A stretch of DNA of 64,000 bases from Nocardioides daeguensis (GTDB lineage: Bacteria; Actinomycetota; Actinomycetes; Propionibacteriales; Nocardioidaceae): assembly GCF_019192965.1 (NCBI RefSeq), contig NZ_JAHTKU010000005.1, positions 1-64,000 on the forward strand, read 5' to 3'. Position 1 is the first letter of the stretch. Each line of letters begins with the position of its first letter. Under the pieces are notes generated by a model. That model did no database searches and was not told where the DNA came from. It saw only the letters and a program-made list of their open reading frames with translations. Shown one piece after another: positions 17,206-25,490 of this stretch. A program made the translations under genes and the position numbers.

Positions 17206-18992
17206 CGCCGCGCGCAGACCCCCGCCACGCCCTGGTCTTCGGGGCCTCAGGGCTGGTCGGCCGGCATCTCGTGCTGACCCTCGCCGAGGCCGGCGCGGAG
17301 GTGACCGCGGCGGTGCGGACCGCCGAGTCCGGAGCGCGGCTGGAGCAGTGGCTCGGTGAGCACGGCCTGACCCGGACCATCCGGACCACAGTCGTCGACT
17401 TCGAGGCTGCCGAGATCGTCGCCGGCGGCCCGGCGGCCTTTGCGGACGTGACCGAGATCCACAACTGTGCCGGCTCCTACCGGTTCGGGATGACCGCCCG
17501 CGAGGCACGCAGCGCGAACGTCGGCATCGTCGAGAGGCTGATCGACCTCGCCGGCGACCTCCCCGCCCTCCAGCGGCTCGTGCACGTCTCGGGCTACCGC
17601 GTCGGCGGGCAGGACCCGTCCTCGATCCCGTGGTCCGACGAGCACCGCACAGCGGTCTACGAGGAGCTCGGCGCCTACGAGGCCTCGAAGGTCGAGTCCG
17701 ATGCGATCCTCCAGGCCCGAGCCCGGGAGCGCGGCGTCCCCTGGACCATCGTCAACCCGTCCAGCGTGATCGGCGACAGCGTGACCGGTGAGTCCGACCA
17801 GCACATCGGCCTGGCCACCACCATCGAGCAGATCTGGGACGGCTCGGCATCCGCGCTGCCCGGCAACGAGTCGACGTTCCTCCCGGTCGTGACGGTCGAC
17901 CACCTCGCGGCATTCATGGCAGCGGCGGCCGTCGACCCGGCAGCAGCGGAGCGGGCCTACTGGGTCCTCGACGACGACACCCCGCCGCTGGCAGACCTGC
18001 TCACCCACGTGGGCCGCCACCTCGGCGCGAAGGTCCCCCGCCTGCGGATGCCGGTCGGCGTGATCAAGCGGCTGCCGCGGTGGATCACCCAGGCAGATCC
18101 CGAGACACTCACCTTCCTCTCCCCCGACCGCTACCCGACCGAGCCCGCCCGCGAGCTCGCCGACCGGCACGGGATCCGGATGCCTGACGTACTGGTGTCC
18201 CTCGAACGGTGGGCCGACCATCTCGCTGCCCATCGCTTCGGCGCCGCCCCGGCCGGGAGCCGTCGGTTCGTCACCGCCGGCGGCCTGCGGACGTTCGAGC
18301 TCGGCGTACCCGGATCGAGCCGGCTGATCCTGCCGGGCCTGCCCGCGAACGCCGACACCTGGGCCGACACCGCGGCCGGAATCGGCGCCCGCGTCGTCGA
18401 CCTGCCCGGCCTCGGCCTCAGCGACGGGGCCGGCATCCAGGACTGGGAACAGTGGCTGCCGGCCGTGCTGGCGGACGCAACGGACCTGATCGGCCATTCC
18501 CTCGGCGCGGCTGCGGCAGTCGTCGCCGCCGACCGCTTCCCGGAGCAGGTGGAGTCCCTCACGCTGGTCGCGCCGTTCTTCCTCCAGGCGCCCAGCGGCG
18601 CCGCGACCAGGCTTCGCCCGCTCGTCCGGACCTACCTGCGCCACACCGACCCGGTGCGGCTGTCCCGCCAGCTGACCGGCGCGAAGGTGAACGCGGGCGC
18701 GCTCCGGTCCAGCGTCAAGGACCTACGGCGACGCAGCGCCCCCCGGGTGGCCGAGCAGCTCGCTCGCGCGGGATCGGAGCAGTGGCGCACCGAGCTGCGC
18801 GACGCGCTGGGACGATTCAGCGGCCCGGTCCGCATCGTCACGGGAAGCGAAGACCCCCTCTCCCCGGCCGCGGTCGAGCAGCTCGCGTCCCTTCCGAACG
18901 TGGAGCTGATCTCGGTGCCGGGCGCCGGGCACCATCCGCAGCTGACCCACGGCGCTGCCCTCGTCGACCTCGTCCAGGGATCCATCGTGTGA
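17202..18992 (+). CDS. Fusion of an extended SDR/epimerase-type oxidoreductase and an alpha/beta hydrolase
   Basis: This 596-residue protein joins two enzymes. The first 340 residues or so are an extended short-chain dehydrogenase: nucleotide motif GASGLVG (14-20), catalytic Tyr-x-x-x-Lys in YEASK (159-163), and a PSSVIG segment. Residues from about 355 onward are an alpha/beta hydrolase with nucleophile elbow GHSLG (Ser near 432), acid near GSEDPLSP and histidine in GAGHHPQ. All catalytic residues appear intact. The frame is continuous and no start stands out at the domain junction. Substrates are unknown; reduction of an acyl or polyketide-like substrate and ester cleavage would fit. It is coupled to the upstream TetR gene. 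Confidence 0.82.
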   Translation: MTPRADPRHALVFGASGLVGRHLVLTLAEAGAEVTAAVRTAESGARLEQWLGEHGLTRTIRTTVVDFEAAEIVAGGPAAFADVTEIHNCAGSYRFGMTAREARSANVGIVERLIDLAGDLPALQRLVHVSGYRVGGQDPSSIPWSDEHRTAVYEELGAYEASKVESDAILQARARERGVPWTIVNPSSVIGDSVTGESDQHIGLATTIEQIWDGSASALPGNESTFLPVVTVDHLAAFMAAAAVDPAAAERAYWVLDDDTPPLADLLTHVGRHLGAKVPRLRMPVGVIKRLPRWITQADPETLTFLSPDRYPTEPARELADRHGIRMPDVLVSLERWADHLAAHRFGAAPAGSRRFVTAGGLRTFELGVPGSSRLILPGLPANADTWADTAAGIGARVVDLPGLGLSDGAGIQDWEQWLPAVLADATDLIGHSLGAAAAVVAADRFPEQVESLTLVAPFFLQAPSGAATRLRPLVRTYLRHTDPVRLSRQLTGAKVNAGALRSSVKDLRRRSAPRVAEQLARAGSEQWRTELRDALGRFSGPVRIVTGSEDPLSPAAVEQLASLPNVELISVPGAGHHPQLTHGAALVDLVQGSIV

Positions 18993-19040
18993 CGGCGGAC
19001 CCGGCGACCGAGCCTCGCGCACCCCCTTCCCCCGCACTTG

Positions 19041-19050
19041 GAACGCGTTC
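19041..19050. promoter_or_regulatory. KstR-like palindrome upstream of a secreted protein
   Basis: GAACGCGTTC is a perfect ten-base palindrome within TTGGAACGCGTTCTA, which resembles the KstR cholesterol-repressor site TAGAACNNGTTCTA. It lies 12 bases before the GTG start of the propeller-like gene. A much stronger match occurs at 49838-49853. Confidence 0.35.
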
Positions 19051-19062
19051 TACCCTCCCCGG

Positions 19063-20589
19063 GTGCGCATGCTCCGCGTCGCGGCCGAGGTGTTCGCCGC
19101 TGCCCTCGCCCTGTCCCTCGGCGCCCTGCCCTCCGCGCCGGCCCATGCCGACCTCGATCTGCCCGGCCTGCCGGCCCTGCCGACGATCCCCGGCCTGCCC
19201 ATCCCGTCGCTGCCGACCGACCTGCTCGCGCCACGCTTCACCGGCGCTCCGGTCACGGCGCAGCCCCTCGCGGTGGCGCCGGTCCCCCAGAACCCGCACC
19301 TGGCGCCCAACGGGCGCAGCAGCATGCACAACGACCCCTACAGCTCCGACGCCTACGCCGTGTCGGGGCCGCTCGGGCGCAACCTGCAGGTGCGCACCGC
19401 GTCGTACGGGATCCGGGAGTGCGCGACGATGGCGTTCGACTCGCACGACCGGATCGTCGGGCTGTGCGGCGGGCTCGAGGGCTTCACCCTGATGGTGATC
19501 GACCCGGTCACGCTGCACGCGGTCTCCCAGCTGCGGCTCTCGCGGCGCGACCTGCTCTCGGGTGCGAACCCGCTGACCGACATCTGTGGCGGGACCTACT
19601 TCTTCCTCGACGGCCAGGACCGCGCGTACGCCACGACGACCGACTCCTCGATCGCCGAGGTCGCCGTCAACGCCGACGGCTCCCTCACCCGGGGGCGGAC
19701 CTGGCCGCTCGCCGCGCACCTCGCCGCCGACGACTGCCTGGTGGCGACCGGCGTCGACTGGGCCGGCCGGGTCTGGTGGTTCAGCCAGCAAGGGACGGTC
19801 GGCACCCTCGACCGCACCACCGGCGCCGTCAAGGCGCGCGAGCTGCCGGACGGCGAGGGGATCTTCAACTCGGTCTCCACCGACGAGACCGGCGGCGTCT
19901 ACTTCGTGTCGACCCACCAGTCGTACCGGCTCGACGCGACCGCCGACGGCACCCCCGAGATCACCTGGGCGATCCCGTACGACCGCGGCAGCGCGAAGAA
20001 GCCGGGCATGCTCTCGCAGGGCTCCGGTACGTCACCGACCCTGATCGGCGAGCGCTGGATCGCGATCGCCGACAACGCCGAGCCGCGCAGCCACGTCCTC
20101 GTCTACGACCGCCGCAAGGGGGTCACCGACCGCGAGCACTGCTCGATCCCGGTGCTGGCGCCGGGTGCGAGCACCACCGAGAACAGCCTGGTCGCCGCGG
20201 GCGAGTCGCTGATCATCGAGAACAACTACGGGTACGCCGGCGTGCAGTCCACGCTGCTCGGCAGGTCCACGACGCCCGGCGTCTCGCGGGTGATGATCGA
20301 CCCCGACGGCTGCCACGTCGCCTGGACCAACCCGACCACCGCGCCGACGTCGGTGCCGAAGGCCTCCCTCGGCAACGGCCTCCTCTACGTGTACTCCAAG
20401 CCGCAGGGCAACCCGGTCGACCCGTGGTACGTCACGGCCATCGACATCCGCACGGGTGAGACCCGCTGGAACCGACTGACCGGCACGGGCATCCAGTGGA
20501 ACAACCACTACGCGTCGATCTACCTCGGCCCCGACGGAGCGCTGTACGTCGCCACGATCGTCGGGCTGATCCGGCTCACCGACGGGTAG
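19063..20589 (+). CDS. Secreted beta-propeller-like protein of unknown function
   Basis: This 508-residue protein has a signal peptide (cleavage likely after AHA near residue 29). A short Leu/Pro-repeat linker (DLPGLPALPTIPGLP) follows, then about 430 residues of repeating beta-strand units with DxxG and W/Y turns such as VDWAGRVWWFSQQGTVGTLD. The pattern suggests a PQQ- or SMP-30-like propeller. No catalytic motif is recognised. Start is GTG 19063 or ATG 19069. The 3' end overlaps the convergent kinase gene by 14 bases. Confidence 0.65.
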   Translation: MRMLRVAAEVFAAALALSLGALPSAPAHADLDLPGLPALPTIPGLPIPSLPTDLLAPRFTGAPVTAQPLAVAPVPQNPHLAPNGRSSMHNDPYSSDAYAVSGPLGRNLQVRTASYGIRECATMAFDSHDRIVGLCGGLEGFTLMVIDPVTLHAVSQLRLSRRDLLSGANPLTDICGGTYFFLDGQDRAYATTTDSSIAEVAVNADGSLTRGRTWPLAAHLAADDCLVATGVDWAGRVWWFSQQGTVGTLDRTTGAVKARELPDGEGIFNSVSTDETGGVYFVSTHQSYRLDATADGTPEITWAIPYDRGSAKKPGMLSQGSGTSPTLIGERWIAIADNAEPRSHVLVYDRRKGVTDREHCSIPVLAPGASTTENSLVAAGESLIIENNYGYAGVQSTLLGRSTTPGVSRVMIDPDGCHVAWTNPTTAPTSVPKASLGNGLLYVYSKPQGNPVDPWYVTAIDIRTGETRWNRLTGTGIQWNNHYASIYLGPDGALYVATIVGLIRLTDG

Positions 20590-21565
20590 GGCGCCACAGG
20601 CAGGCGGCGGCCGCGCCGAGGACGTCGTCGACGGGGAGGTCCTCGAGCTCCTCGGTGCGGTGCGTGGCCGCGAGCGACCGGGCGGTGCAGCGGGCGGTCG
20701 CCGGGTCGAGACCGGCCTCCTGCTCGAGGCTGCGAGCGAGCGCGGCGACGGGGTCCTGCTCGGGTGGCCGGCGGTCGACCATCCCGGCGACCGGAGCCAG
20801 CGCACAGGCGACGCCGGCCGCGCAGGCAACTGCCAGCCACCGGCGCGACCAGCGGCGCGGCCAGCGACGCGACGGCCGGGCCGGCTCACCGGCCCGCAGG
20901 GCGTCGCGGAGGGCTGCTGCGGTGGTCGGCGGCTCACGCAGCACCCGCGCGAGACGCGGCGGGCCGGCGCCGGGCGCGTCGGCGATCACCTCCCGCAGCA
21001 GCTGGACCAGGGCCCGGACGTCGTCGACGGCCGCGTCGCCCCGCGCCGGGACGGCGATGCCGAAGTCCGCGAGGTAGGCGACGGTGTGGGTGCCGCGACG
21101 GCGCAGCAGCACGTTGGACGCCTTGATGTCGCGGTGGACCAGGCCCGCCCGGTGGGCCTCGGCCAGCCCGTCGGCCACCTGCGCGACCACGTCGACCGCC
21201 TCGGCGACGGGCAGCCTGCCGTGCCGGCGCAGCGCCGCTCCCAGGTCACCGTCGGGCACCAGCTGGGTGGCGAGGTAGAGCCGCCCGTCGATCTCCCCGT
21301 GGGCGAACACCTGGACGACGTGGGGAGAGTCGAGCGACGCCTGGGCCTGGGCCTCGCGCACGAACCGCGCGCGGAAGTCCGGGTCGTCGGCGAGCTCGGG
21401 GACGATCAGCTTGAGCGCGACGTGGCGGCCGAGCGAGGTGTCGAGGGCGTCGTACACCGTGCCCATGCCGCCGCGCCCGAGGCACCGCACCATCCGGTAG
21501 GGACCGAGCCGGTCAGGATGGTCAGCCGGGTCAGCCGGGTCAGCCGGGTCGGGCGGCAGGGGCAC
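20576..21565 (-). CDS. Membrane Ser/Thr protein kinase with a missing activation segment
   Basis: This 329-residue protein starts as a PknB-type kinase: glycine loop GRGGMG (30-35), lysine in VALKLIV (about 52), catalytic loop HRDIKASN (144-151) and DFG (167-169). After DFG only about 12 residues precede DDVRALVQLL, which aligns with subdomain IX. The activation loop and the GTxxYxxPE segment of about 30 residues are absent, and the helical lobe is short. One membrane helix (about 243-263) and a small external domain with two cysteines follow. It may be an atypical kinase or pseudokinase. GTG start; the N-terminus has DPA repeats. Confidence 0.82.
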   Translation of the reverse strand: MPLPPDPADPADPADHPDRLGPYRMVRCLGRGGMGTVYDALDTSLGRHVALKLIVPELADDPDFRARFVREAQAQASLDSPHVVQVFAHGEIDGRLYLATQLVPDGDLGAALRRHGRLPVAEAVDVVAQVADGLAEAHRAGLVHRDIKASNVLLRRRGTHTVAYLADFGIAVPARGDAAVDDVRALVQLLREVIADAPGAGPPRLARVLREPPTTAAALRDALRAGEPARPSRRWPRRWSRRWLAVACAAGVACALAPVAGMVDRRPPEQDPVAALARSLEQEAGLDPATARCTARSLAATHRTEELEDLPVDDVLGAAAACLWRPTRR

Positions 21566-21618
21566 CTCGTCGTTCTACCCGCCGGGTCCGACGCTGGCGA
21601 ACGGTTCTCCCCACCCCT

Positions 21619-21731
21619 GTTGAGTCGTCACTTTCTCCCGTTGAGTCGTCACGACCTTCAGTTGAGTGGCCACCTGGTGGCAGCTCAAGGGGAGAAAGTG
21701 ACGACTCAACGGGAGAAAGTGACGACTCAAC
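21619..21731. repeat. Long inverted repeat with 34-base perfect arms
   Basis: Arms at 21619-21652 and 21698-21731 are exact reverse complements. Each arm is itself a direct repeat: the 13-mer GTTGAGTCGTCAC, then TTTCTCCC, then the same 13-mer. The right arm continues for another TTTCTCC-type block. The 45-base centre contains a degenerate copy of the same theme. It fills the gap between the stop of the E2 gene and the kinase start. Confidence 0.9.
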
Positions 21732-21734
21732 GAG

Positions 21735-23111
21735 CTAGAAGACCAGCGCCGTGGCGGGGTCGCTGACCAGGTCGGCGACGTCGGCGAGGAACTGGGAGCC
21801 GGTGGCGCCGTCGATGTGGCGGTGGTCGAAGGACAGCGACAGGGTCATCACCTGGCGCGGCACGACCTGGTCGCCGACGACCCACGGCTGCGCCTTGATC
21901 GCACCGAGGCACAGGATCGCCGACTCGCCGGGGTTGATGATCGGCGTACCGCCGTCGACCCCGAACACCCCCACGTTGGTGATCGTGAACGAGCCGCCGG
22001 TCAGGTCGGCCGGCTGGCTGCGGCCCTCACGGGCGGTGGCGGTCAGCGCCTCCAGCGCCTGGGCGAGCTCGACGAGGGAGAGGGCGTGGGCGTCCTTGAC
22101 GTTGGGGACGACCAGGCCGCGTGGGGTGGCGGCGGCGATGCCGAGGTTGACGTAGTGCTTGACCACGACCTCCTGGGCGGCCTCGTCCCAGGTCGAGTTG
22201 ATCAGCGGGGTACGCCGCAGCGCGAGCAGGCACGCGCGGGCGACGACGAGCAGCGGGCTGACCTTGACGCCGGCGAGCTCGCGGCGCTCGCGCAGCCGGT
22301 CGACCAGCTCGACGGTGGCGGTGGCGTCGATGGTGACCCACTCGGTGACGTGGGGCGCTGTGGAGGCGGAGGCGACCATCGCGGCGGCCATGTTCTTGCG
22401 GACCCCCTTGATCGGCTCGCGGGTCTCGCGGCCGGCGGGGTCGACGGCGACCGGCGACGCAGCATGGGCGCGGCCGGGCGCGGTGGGCGCGGCCGAGCCG
22501 GCGGCGGCGAGCACGTCCTCCTTGCTGACCGTGCCCTTGGGCCCGGTCGGCACCAGCGCGGTCAGGTCGACGCCGAGGTCGCGCGCCAGGCGCCGGACCA
22601 GCGGCTTGGCGAGGGCCCGGACCGGGCGCGGGTCTCGCGACGGTTGCGGCGCGGCCTCCTCGACCACGGGGTTCGAGCCCGACTTGCGGGCGCGCCGCTT
22701 GAGGGCGCGCTGCTTGGGGCCGTAGCCGACCAGGGTGGCATTGCCCTCGGGCGGGATGTTGGTGTCGATGGGCTCCGCCGACACCGTCACCGCCGGCGTG
22801 GTCGGCGCGGTCGGCACCTCGGAGGCCGGCGGCGGGGCCGCGGGCGCCGCGCCCGGCTCACCGATCCGGATGATCGGCGTCCCGACCGCGACCGTGTCGC
22901 CCTCGGCGGCGAGCAGCGCGAGCACGTGACCGGCGTACGGCGAGGGCAGCTCGACGATTGACTTGGCGGTCTCGATCTCGACGACGACGTCGTTGACGGC
23001 GACGACGTCGCCCACCTTGACCCGCCAGGCGACGATGTCGGCCTCGGTGAGGCCCTCGCCGACGTCGGGGAGCTTGAACTCGCGGGCAGCCAGGTCAGCC
23101 AGGTCAGCCAT
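21735..23111 (-). CDS. bkdC: Dihydrolipoamide acyltransferase, E2 of the branched-chain 2-oxoacid dehydrogenase complex
   Basis: This 458-residue E2 has one lipoyl domain with the modified lysine near residue 50 (ETAKSIVELP) and an Ala/Pro-rich linker. A peripheral-subunit-binding domain (about 170-205, VRRLARDLGVDLTALVPTGP) follows, then the CAT-like catalytic domain ending in LSFDHRHIDGATG with the HxxxDG active site. It transfers the acyl group from E1 to CoA. It is the last gene of the operon, 15 bases after E1beta. Two-subunit E1 neighbours point to a branched-chain rather than a pyruvate complex. No E3 is in the window. Confidence 0.9.
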   Translation of the reverse strand: MADLADLAAREFKLPDVGEGLTEADIVAWRVKVGDVVAVNDVVVEIETAKSIVELPSPYAGHVLALLAAEGDTVAVGTPIIRIGEPGAAPAAPPPASEVPTAPTTPAVTVSAEPIDTNIPPEGNATLVGYGPKQRALKRRARKSGSNPVVEEAAPQPSRDPRPVRALAKPLVRRLARDLGVDLTALVPTGPKGTVSKEDVLAAAGSAAPTAPGRAHAASPVAVDPAGRETREPIKGVRKNMAAAMVASASTAPHVTEWVTIDATATVELVDRLRERRELAGVKVSPLLVVARACLLALRRTPLINSTWDEAAQEVVVKHYVNLGIAAATPRGLVVPNVKDAHALSLVELAQALEALTATAREGRSQPADLTGGSFTITNVGVFGVDGGTPIINPGESAILCLGAIKAQPWVVGDQVVPRQVMTLSLSFDHRHIDGATGSQFLADVADLVSDPATALVF

Positions 23112-23126
23112 GTCAGTTCAGACTCC

Positions 23127-24104
23127 TCAGAACCCGAAGGTCCGGTCGACGGCGTCGAGGACCCGGTCGAGGTCGGGCAGGAAGGCCTCCTCGATCCGGG
23201 CGGGCGGGTAGGGGGTGTCGAAGCCGCCGACGCGCAGCACCGGCGCCTCGAGCGAGTGGAAGCACTCCTCGGTGACCCGGGCGGCGATCTCGGCCCCCAG
23301 ACCGAGGGTCACGTGGGCCTCGTGGACCACGACCAGGCGTCCGGTACGACGCACCGACTCGTGGACCGGGACCAGGTCGAGCGGGGAGAGGGTGCGCAGG
23401 TCGATGACCTCGAGCGAGCGGCCCTCCTCGGCCGCGACCGTCGCGGCATCGAGGCACGTGGAGACCGTCGGCCCGTAGGCGACGAGGGTCGCGTCGGAGC
23501 CGGGCCGCACGACCCGCGACTGCCACAGCGGCGCGGCCGGCGCCGACTCGTCGACGTCGGCCTTCGCGGAGTGGTAGAGCCGCTTGGGCTCGAGGAAGAC
23601 GACCGGGTCGTCGGCGTGGATCGCCTGCTGGATCATCGCGTAGCCGTCGGCCGGGTTGGAGCAGGCGACCACCTTGAGGCCGGGCGTGTGCACGAACTGC
23701 GCCTCGGGAGACTCGCTGTGGTGCTCGACGGCGCCGATGCCGCCGCCGAACGGGATCCGGATGACCATCGGGATCCTCACCCGGCCCAGGCTGCGGAAGT
23801 GCAGCTTGGCGACCTGGCACACGATCTGGTCGTAGGCCGGGTAGACGAAGCCGTCGAACTGGATCTCGACGACCGGGCGGTAGCCGCGCATCGCGAGGCC
23901 GACGGCGGTGCCGACGATGCCGGACTCGGCCAGCGGGGTGTCGATGACCCGGGCGTCGCCGAAGTCCTTCTGCAGGCCGTCGGTGATCCGGAAGACGCCG
24001 CCGAGGGTGCCGACGTCCTCCCCCATGATCACGACCTTGTCGTCGGCCTCCATCGCCTTGCGCAGGCCGGCGTTGAGCGCCTTGGCCAGGGTCATCGTGG
24101 TCAT
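23127..24104 (-). CDS. bkdB: 2-oxoacid dehydrogenase E1 beta subunit
   Basis: This 325-residue protein is the transketolase-type beta subunit that, with E1alpha, decarboxylates branched-chain 2-oxoacids using thiamine diphosphate. Family segments MGEDVGTLGGVF, DTPLAESGIVGTAVGLA and EIQFDGFVYPAYDQI are present, as is the C-terminal transketolase domain (LEVIDLRTLSPLD). Its ATG overlaps the stop of the alpha gene by four bases (24101-24104). Length and subunit pairing match BkdB/PdhB of actinobacteria. Confidence 0.92.
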   Translation of the reverse strand: MTTMTLAKALNAGLRKAMEADDKVVIMGEDVGTLGGVFRITDGLQKDFGDARVIDTPLAESGIVGTAVGLAMRGYRPVVEIQFDGFVYPAYDQIVCQVAKLHFRSLGRVRIPMVIRIPFGGGIGAVEHHSESPEAQFVHTPGLKVVACSNPADGYAMIQQAIHADDPVVFLEPKRLYHSAKADVDESAPAAPLWQSRVVRPGSDATLVAYGPTVSTCLDAATVAAEEGRSLEVIDLRTLSPLDLVPVHESVRRTGRLVVVHEAHVTLGLGAEIAARVTEECFHSLEAPVLRVGGFDTPYPPARIEEAFLPDLDRVLDAVDRTFGF

Positions 24105-25234
24105 GACGAGACCTCCTCGAACGAGGCGGCGTGCGCGTCGTACTCCGCCTGCTGGGCCGCGAGCTCGGCCGTCTTCTCGGCGTGGACCAGGTCCCACAGG
24201 TCGTGGGGCGAGGGGTCCGGCAGGGCGTGGCACTCGCGGCGCATCCGCTCGCCGAGGGCGTCGGCCTGGGCGGCGACGTCGGCGAGGAACGCGTCGTCGG
24301 CCAGGCCGTTGCGGCGCAGGTAGACCTCCAGCCGCGCGATCGGGTCCTTGAGCTTCCAGTGCTCGACGTCGTCGCTGAGCCGGTAGCGGGTCGGGTCGTC
24401 GGTGGTGGTGTGGGCACCCATCCGGTACGTGTAGGCCTCGATCAGGATCGGCCCCTGGCCCTCCCGGGCCCGTTGCAGCGCGGCCTTGGTGACGGCGTAC
24501 GTCGCCAGCACGTCGTTGCCGTCGACCCGGATGCCGGGGAAGCCGAACCCGTGGGCGCGGCGGTAGAGGGGGATCCGGGACTGCCGCTCGAACGGCTCCG
24601 AGATCGCCCACTGGTTGTTCTGGCAGAAGAAGACGACCGGCGCGTTGAAGGACGCGGCGAAGACGAACGCCTCGTTGACGTCGCCCTGCGAGGAGGCGCC
24701 GTCGCCGAAGTGGGCGACGACCGCGGTGTCGCGCTCGGGTTCACCGGTGCCGACCAGGCCGTCGCGCTGGACGCCCATGGCGTAGCCGGTGGCGTGCAGC
24801 GTCTGCGCGCCGATGACGATCGTGTAGAGGCCGAAGTTGTGCTCGGCCGGGTCCCAGCTGCCCTGGTCGACGCCCCGGAACAGGGCGAGCAGCCGGACCG
24901 GGTCGACCCCGCGGCACCAGGCGACGCCGTGCTCGCGGTAGGTCGGGAAGACGAAGTCCTGCGGGGCGAGGGCACGGCCGGCCCCGATCTGCGCGGCCTC
25001 CTGACCGAGCAGCTGGGCCCACAGGCCGAGCTCCCCGTGGCGCTGCAGCGCGGTCGCCTCGATGTCCAGGCGCCGCACCAGCACCATGTCGCGGTAGAAC
25101 CCGCACAGCTCGTCGGCCGTGAAGTCGACGTCGAAGCCGGGATGGTGGACGCGCTCGCCCTCGGGGGTGAGGAGCTGGACGAGCTCGGGGTCAGGTACGC
25201 GCTCGGGGGCCGGTCCGAAGACGGGGTCGGTCAT
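24101..25234 (-). CDS. bkdA: 2-oxoacid dehydrogenase E1 alpha subunit
   Basis: This 377-residue protein is the thiamine-diphosphate-binding alpha subunit. The cofactor motif begins at HFGDGASSQGDVNEAFVFAASFNAPVV and ends with NNQWAIS, the classic GDG-x(about 25)-NN pattern. YTYRMGAHTTTDDPTRYR is the phosphorylation-loop region of the family. It is the first gene of the bkd operon, whose product acts on the 2-oxoacids of valine, leucine and isoleucine. The 256-base gap upstream holds a candidate operator. Confidence 0.92.
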   Translation of the reverse strand: MTDPVFGPAPERVPDPELVQLLTPEGERVHHPGFDVDFTADELCGFYRDMVLVRRLDIEATALQRHGELGLWAQLLGQEAAQIGAGRALAPQDFVFPTYREHGVAWCRGVDPVRLLALFRGVDQGSWDPAEHNFGLYTIVIGAQTLHATGYAMGVQRDGLVGTGEPERDTAVVAHFGDGASSQGDVNEAFVFAASFNAPVVFFCQNNQWAISEPFERQSRIPLYRRAHGFGFPGIRVDGNDVLATYAVTKAALQRAREGQGPILIEAYTYRMGAHTTTDDPTRYRLSDDVEHWKLKDPIARLEVYLRRNGLADDAFLADVAAQADALGERMRRECHALPDPSPHDLWDLVHAEKTAELAAQQAEYDAHAASFEEVSS

Positions 25235-25324
25235 TCGCCACTCCTTGCCTCCGCCGCCTGCGGGATCGCCGCGGCCCGGGTCGGTTCGGTCCGTGTTCCG
25301 GGTCCGTCACAGGGGTGGCGTGAC

Positions 25325-25342
25325 GTGTGATCCGGAGCACAC
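25325..25342. promoter_or_regulatory. Candidate operator of the bkd operon
   Basis: GTGTG and CACAC flank a central CCGG in an 18-base imperfect palindrome (14 symmetric positions), about 90 bases upstream of the bkdA start. The rest of the 25235-25490 gap shows no gene or strong structure. The regulator is unknown. Confidence 0.3.
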
Positions 25343-25490
25343 CATCGCCTGCCACGATACCCGCCTCCCTGTCCGGTCCGTGGTCTCCGGCACCGGGGTG
25401 GCGCCGGGGTGGCGAACCGGACGGCGGTCCGGGCGCCCGGTCCTCCCAGCGGTACGACGGCACGGGGAGCCGCGCCGTCGTACCCCCGCG

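Noticed and set aside
21526..21552. Nine-base tandem repeat as a regulatory repeat
   Set aside because: It is inside the kinase gene and encodes the Asp-Pro-Ala repeats of its N-terminus.
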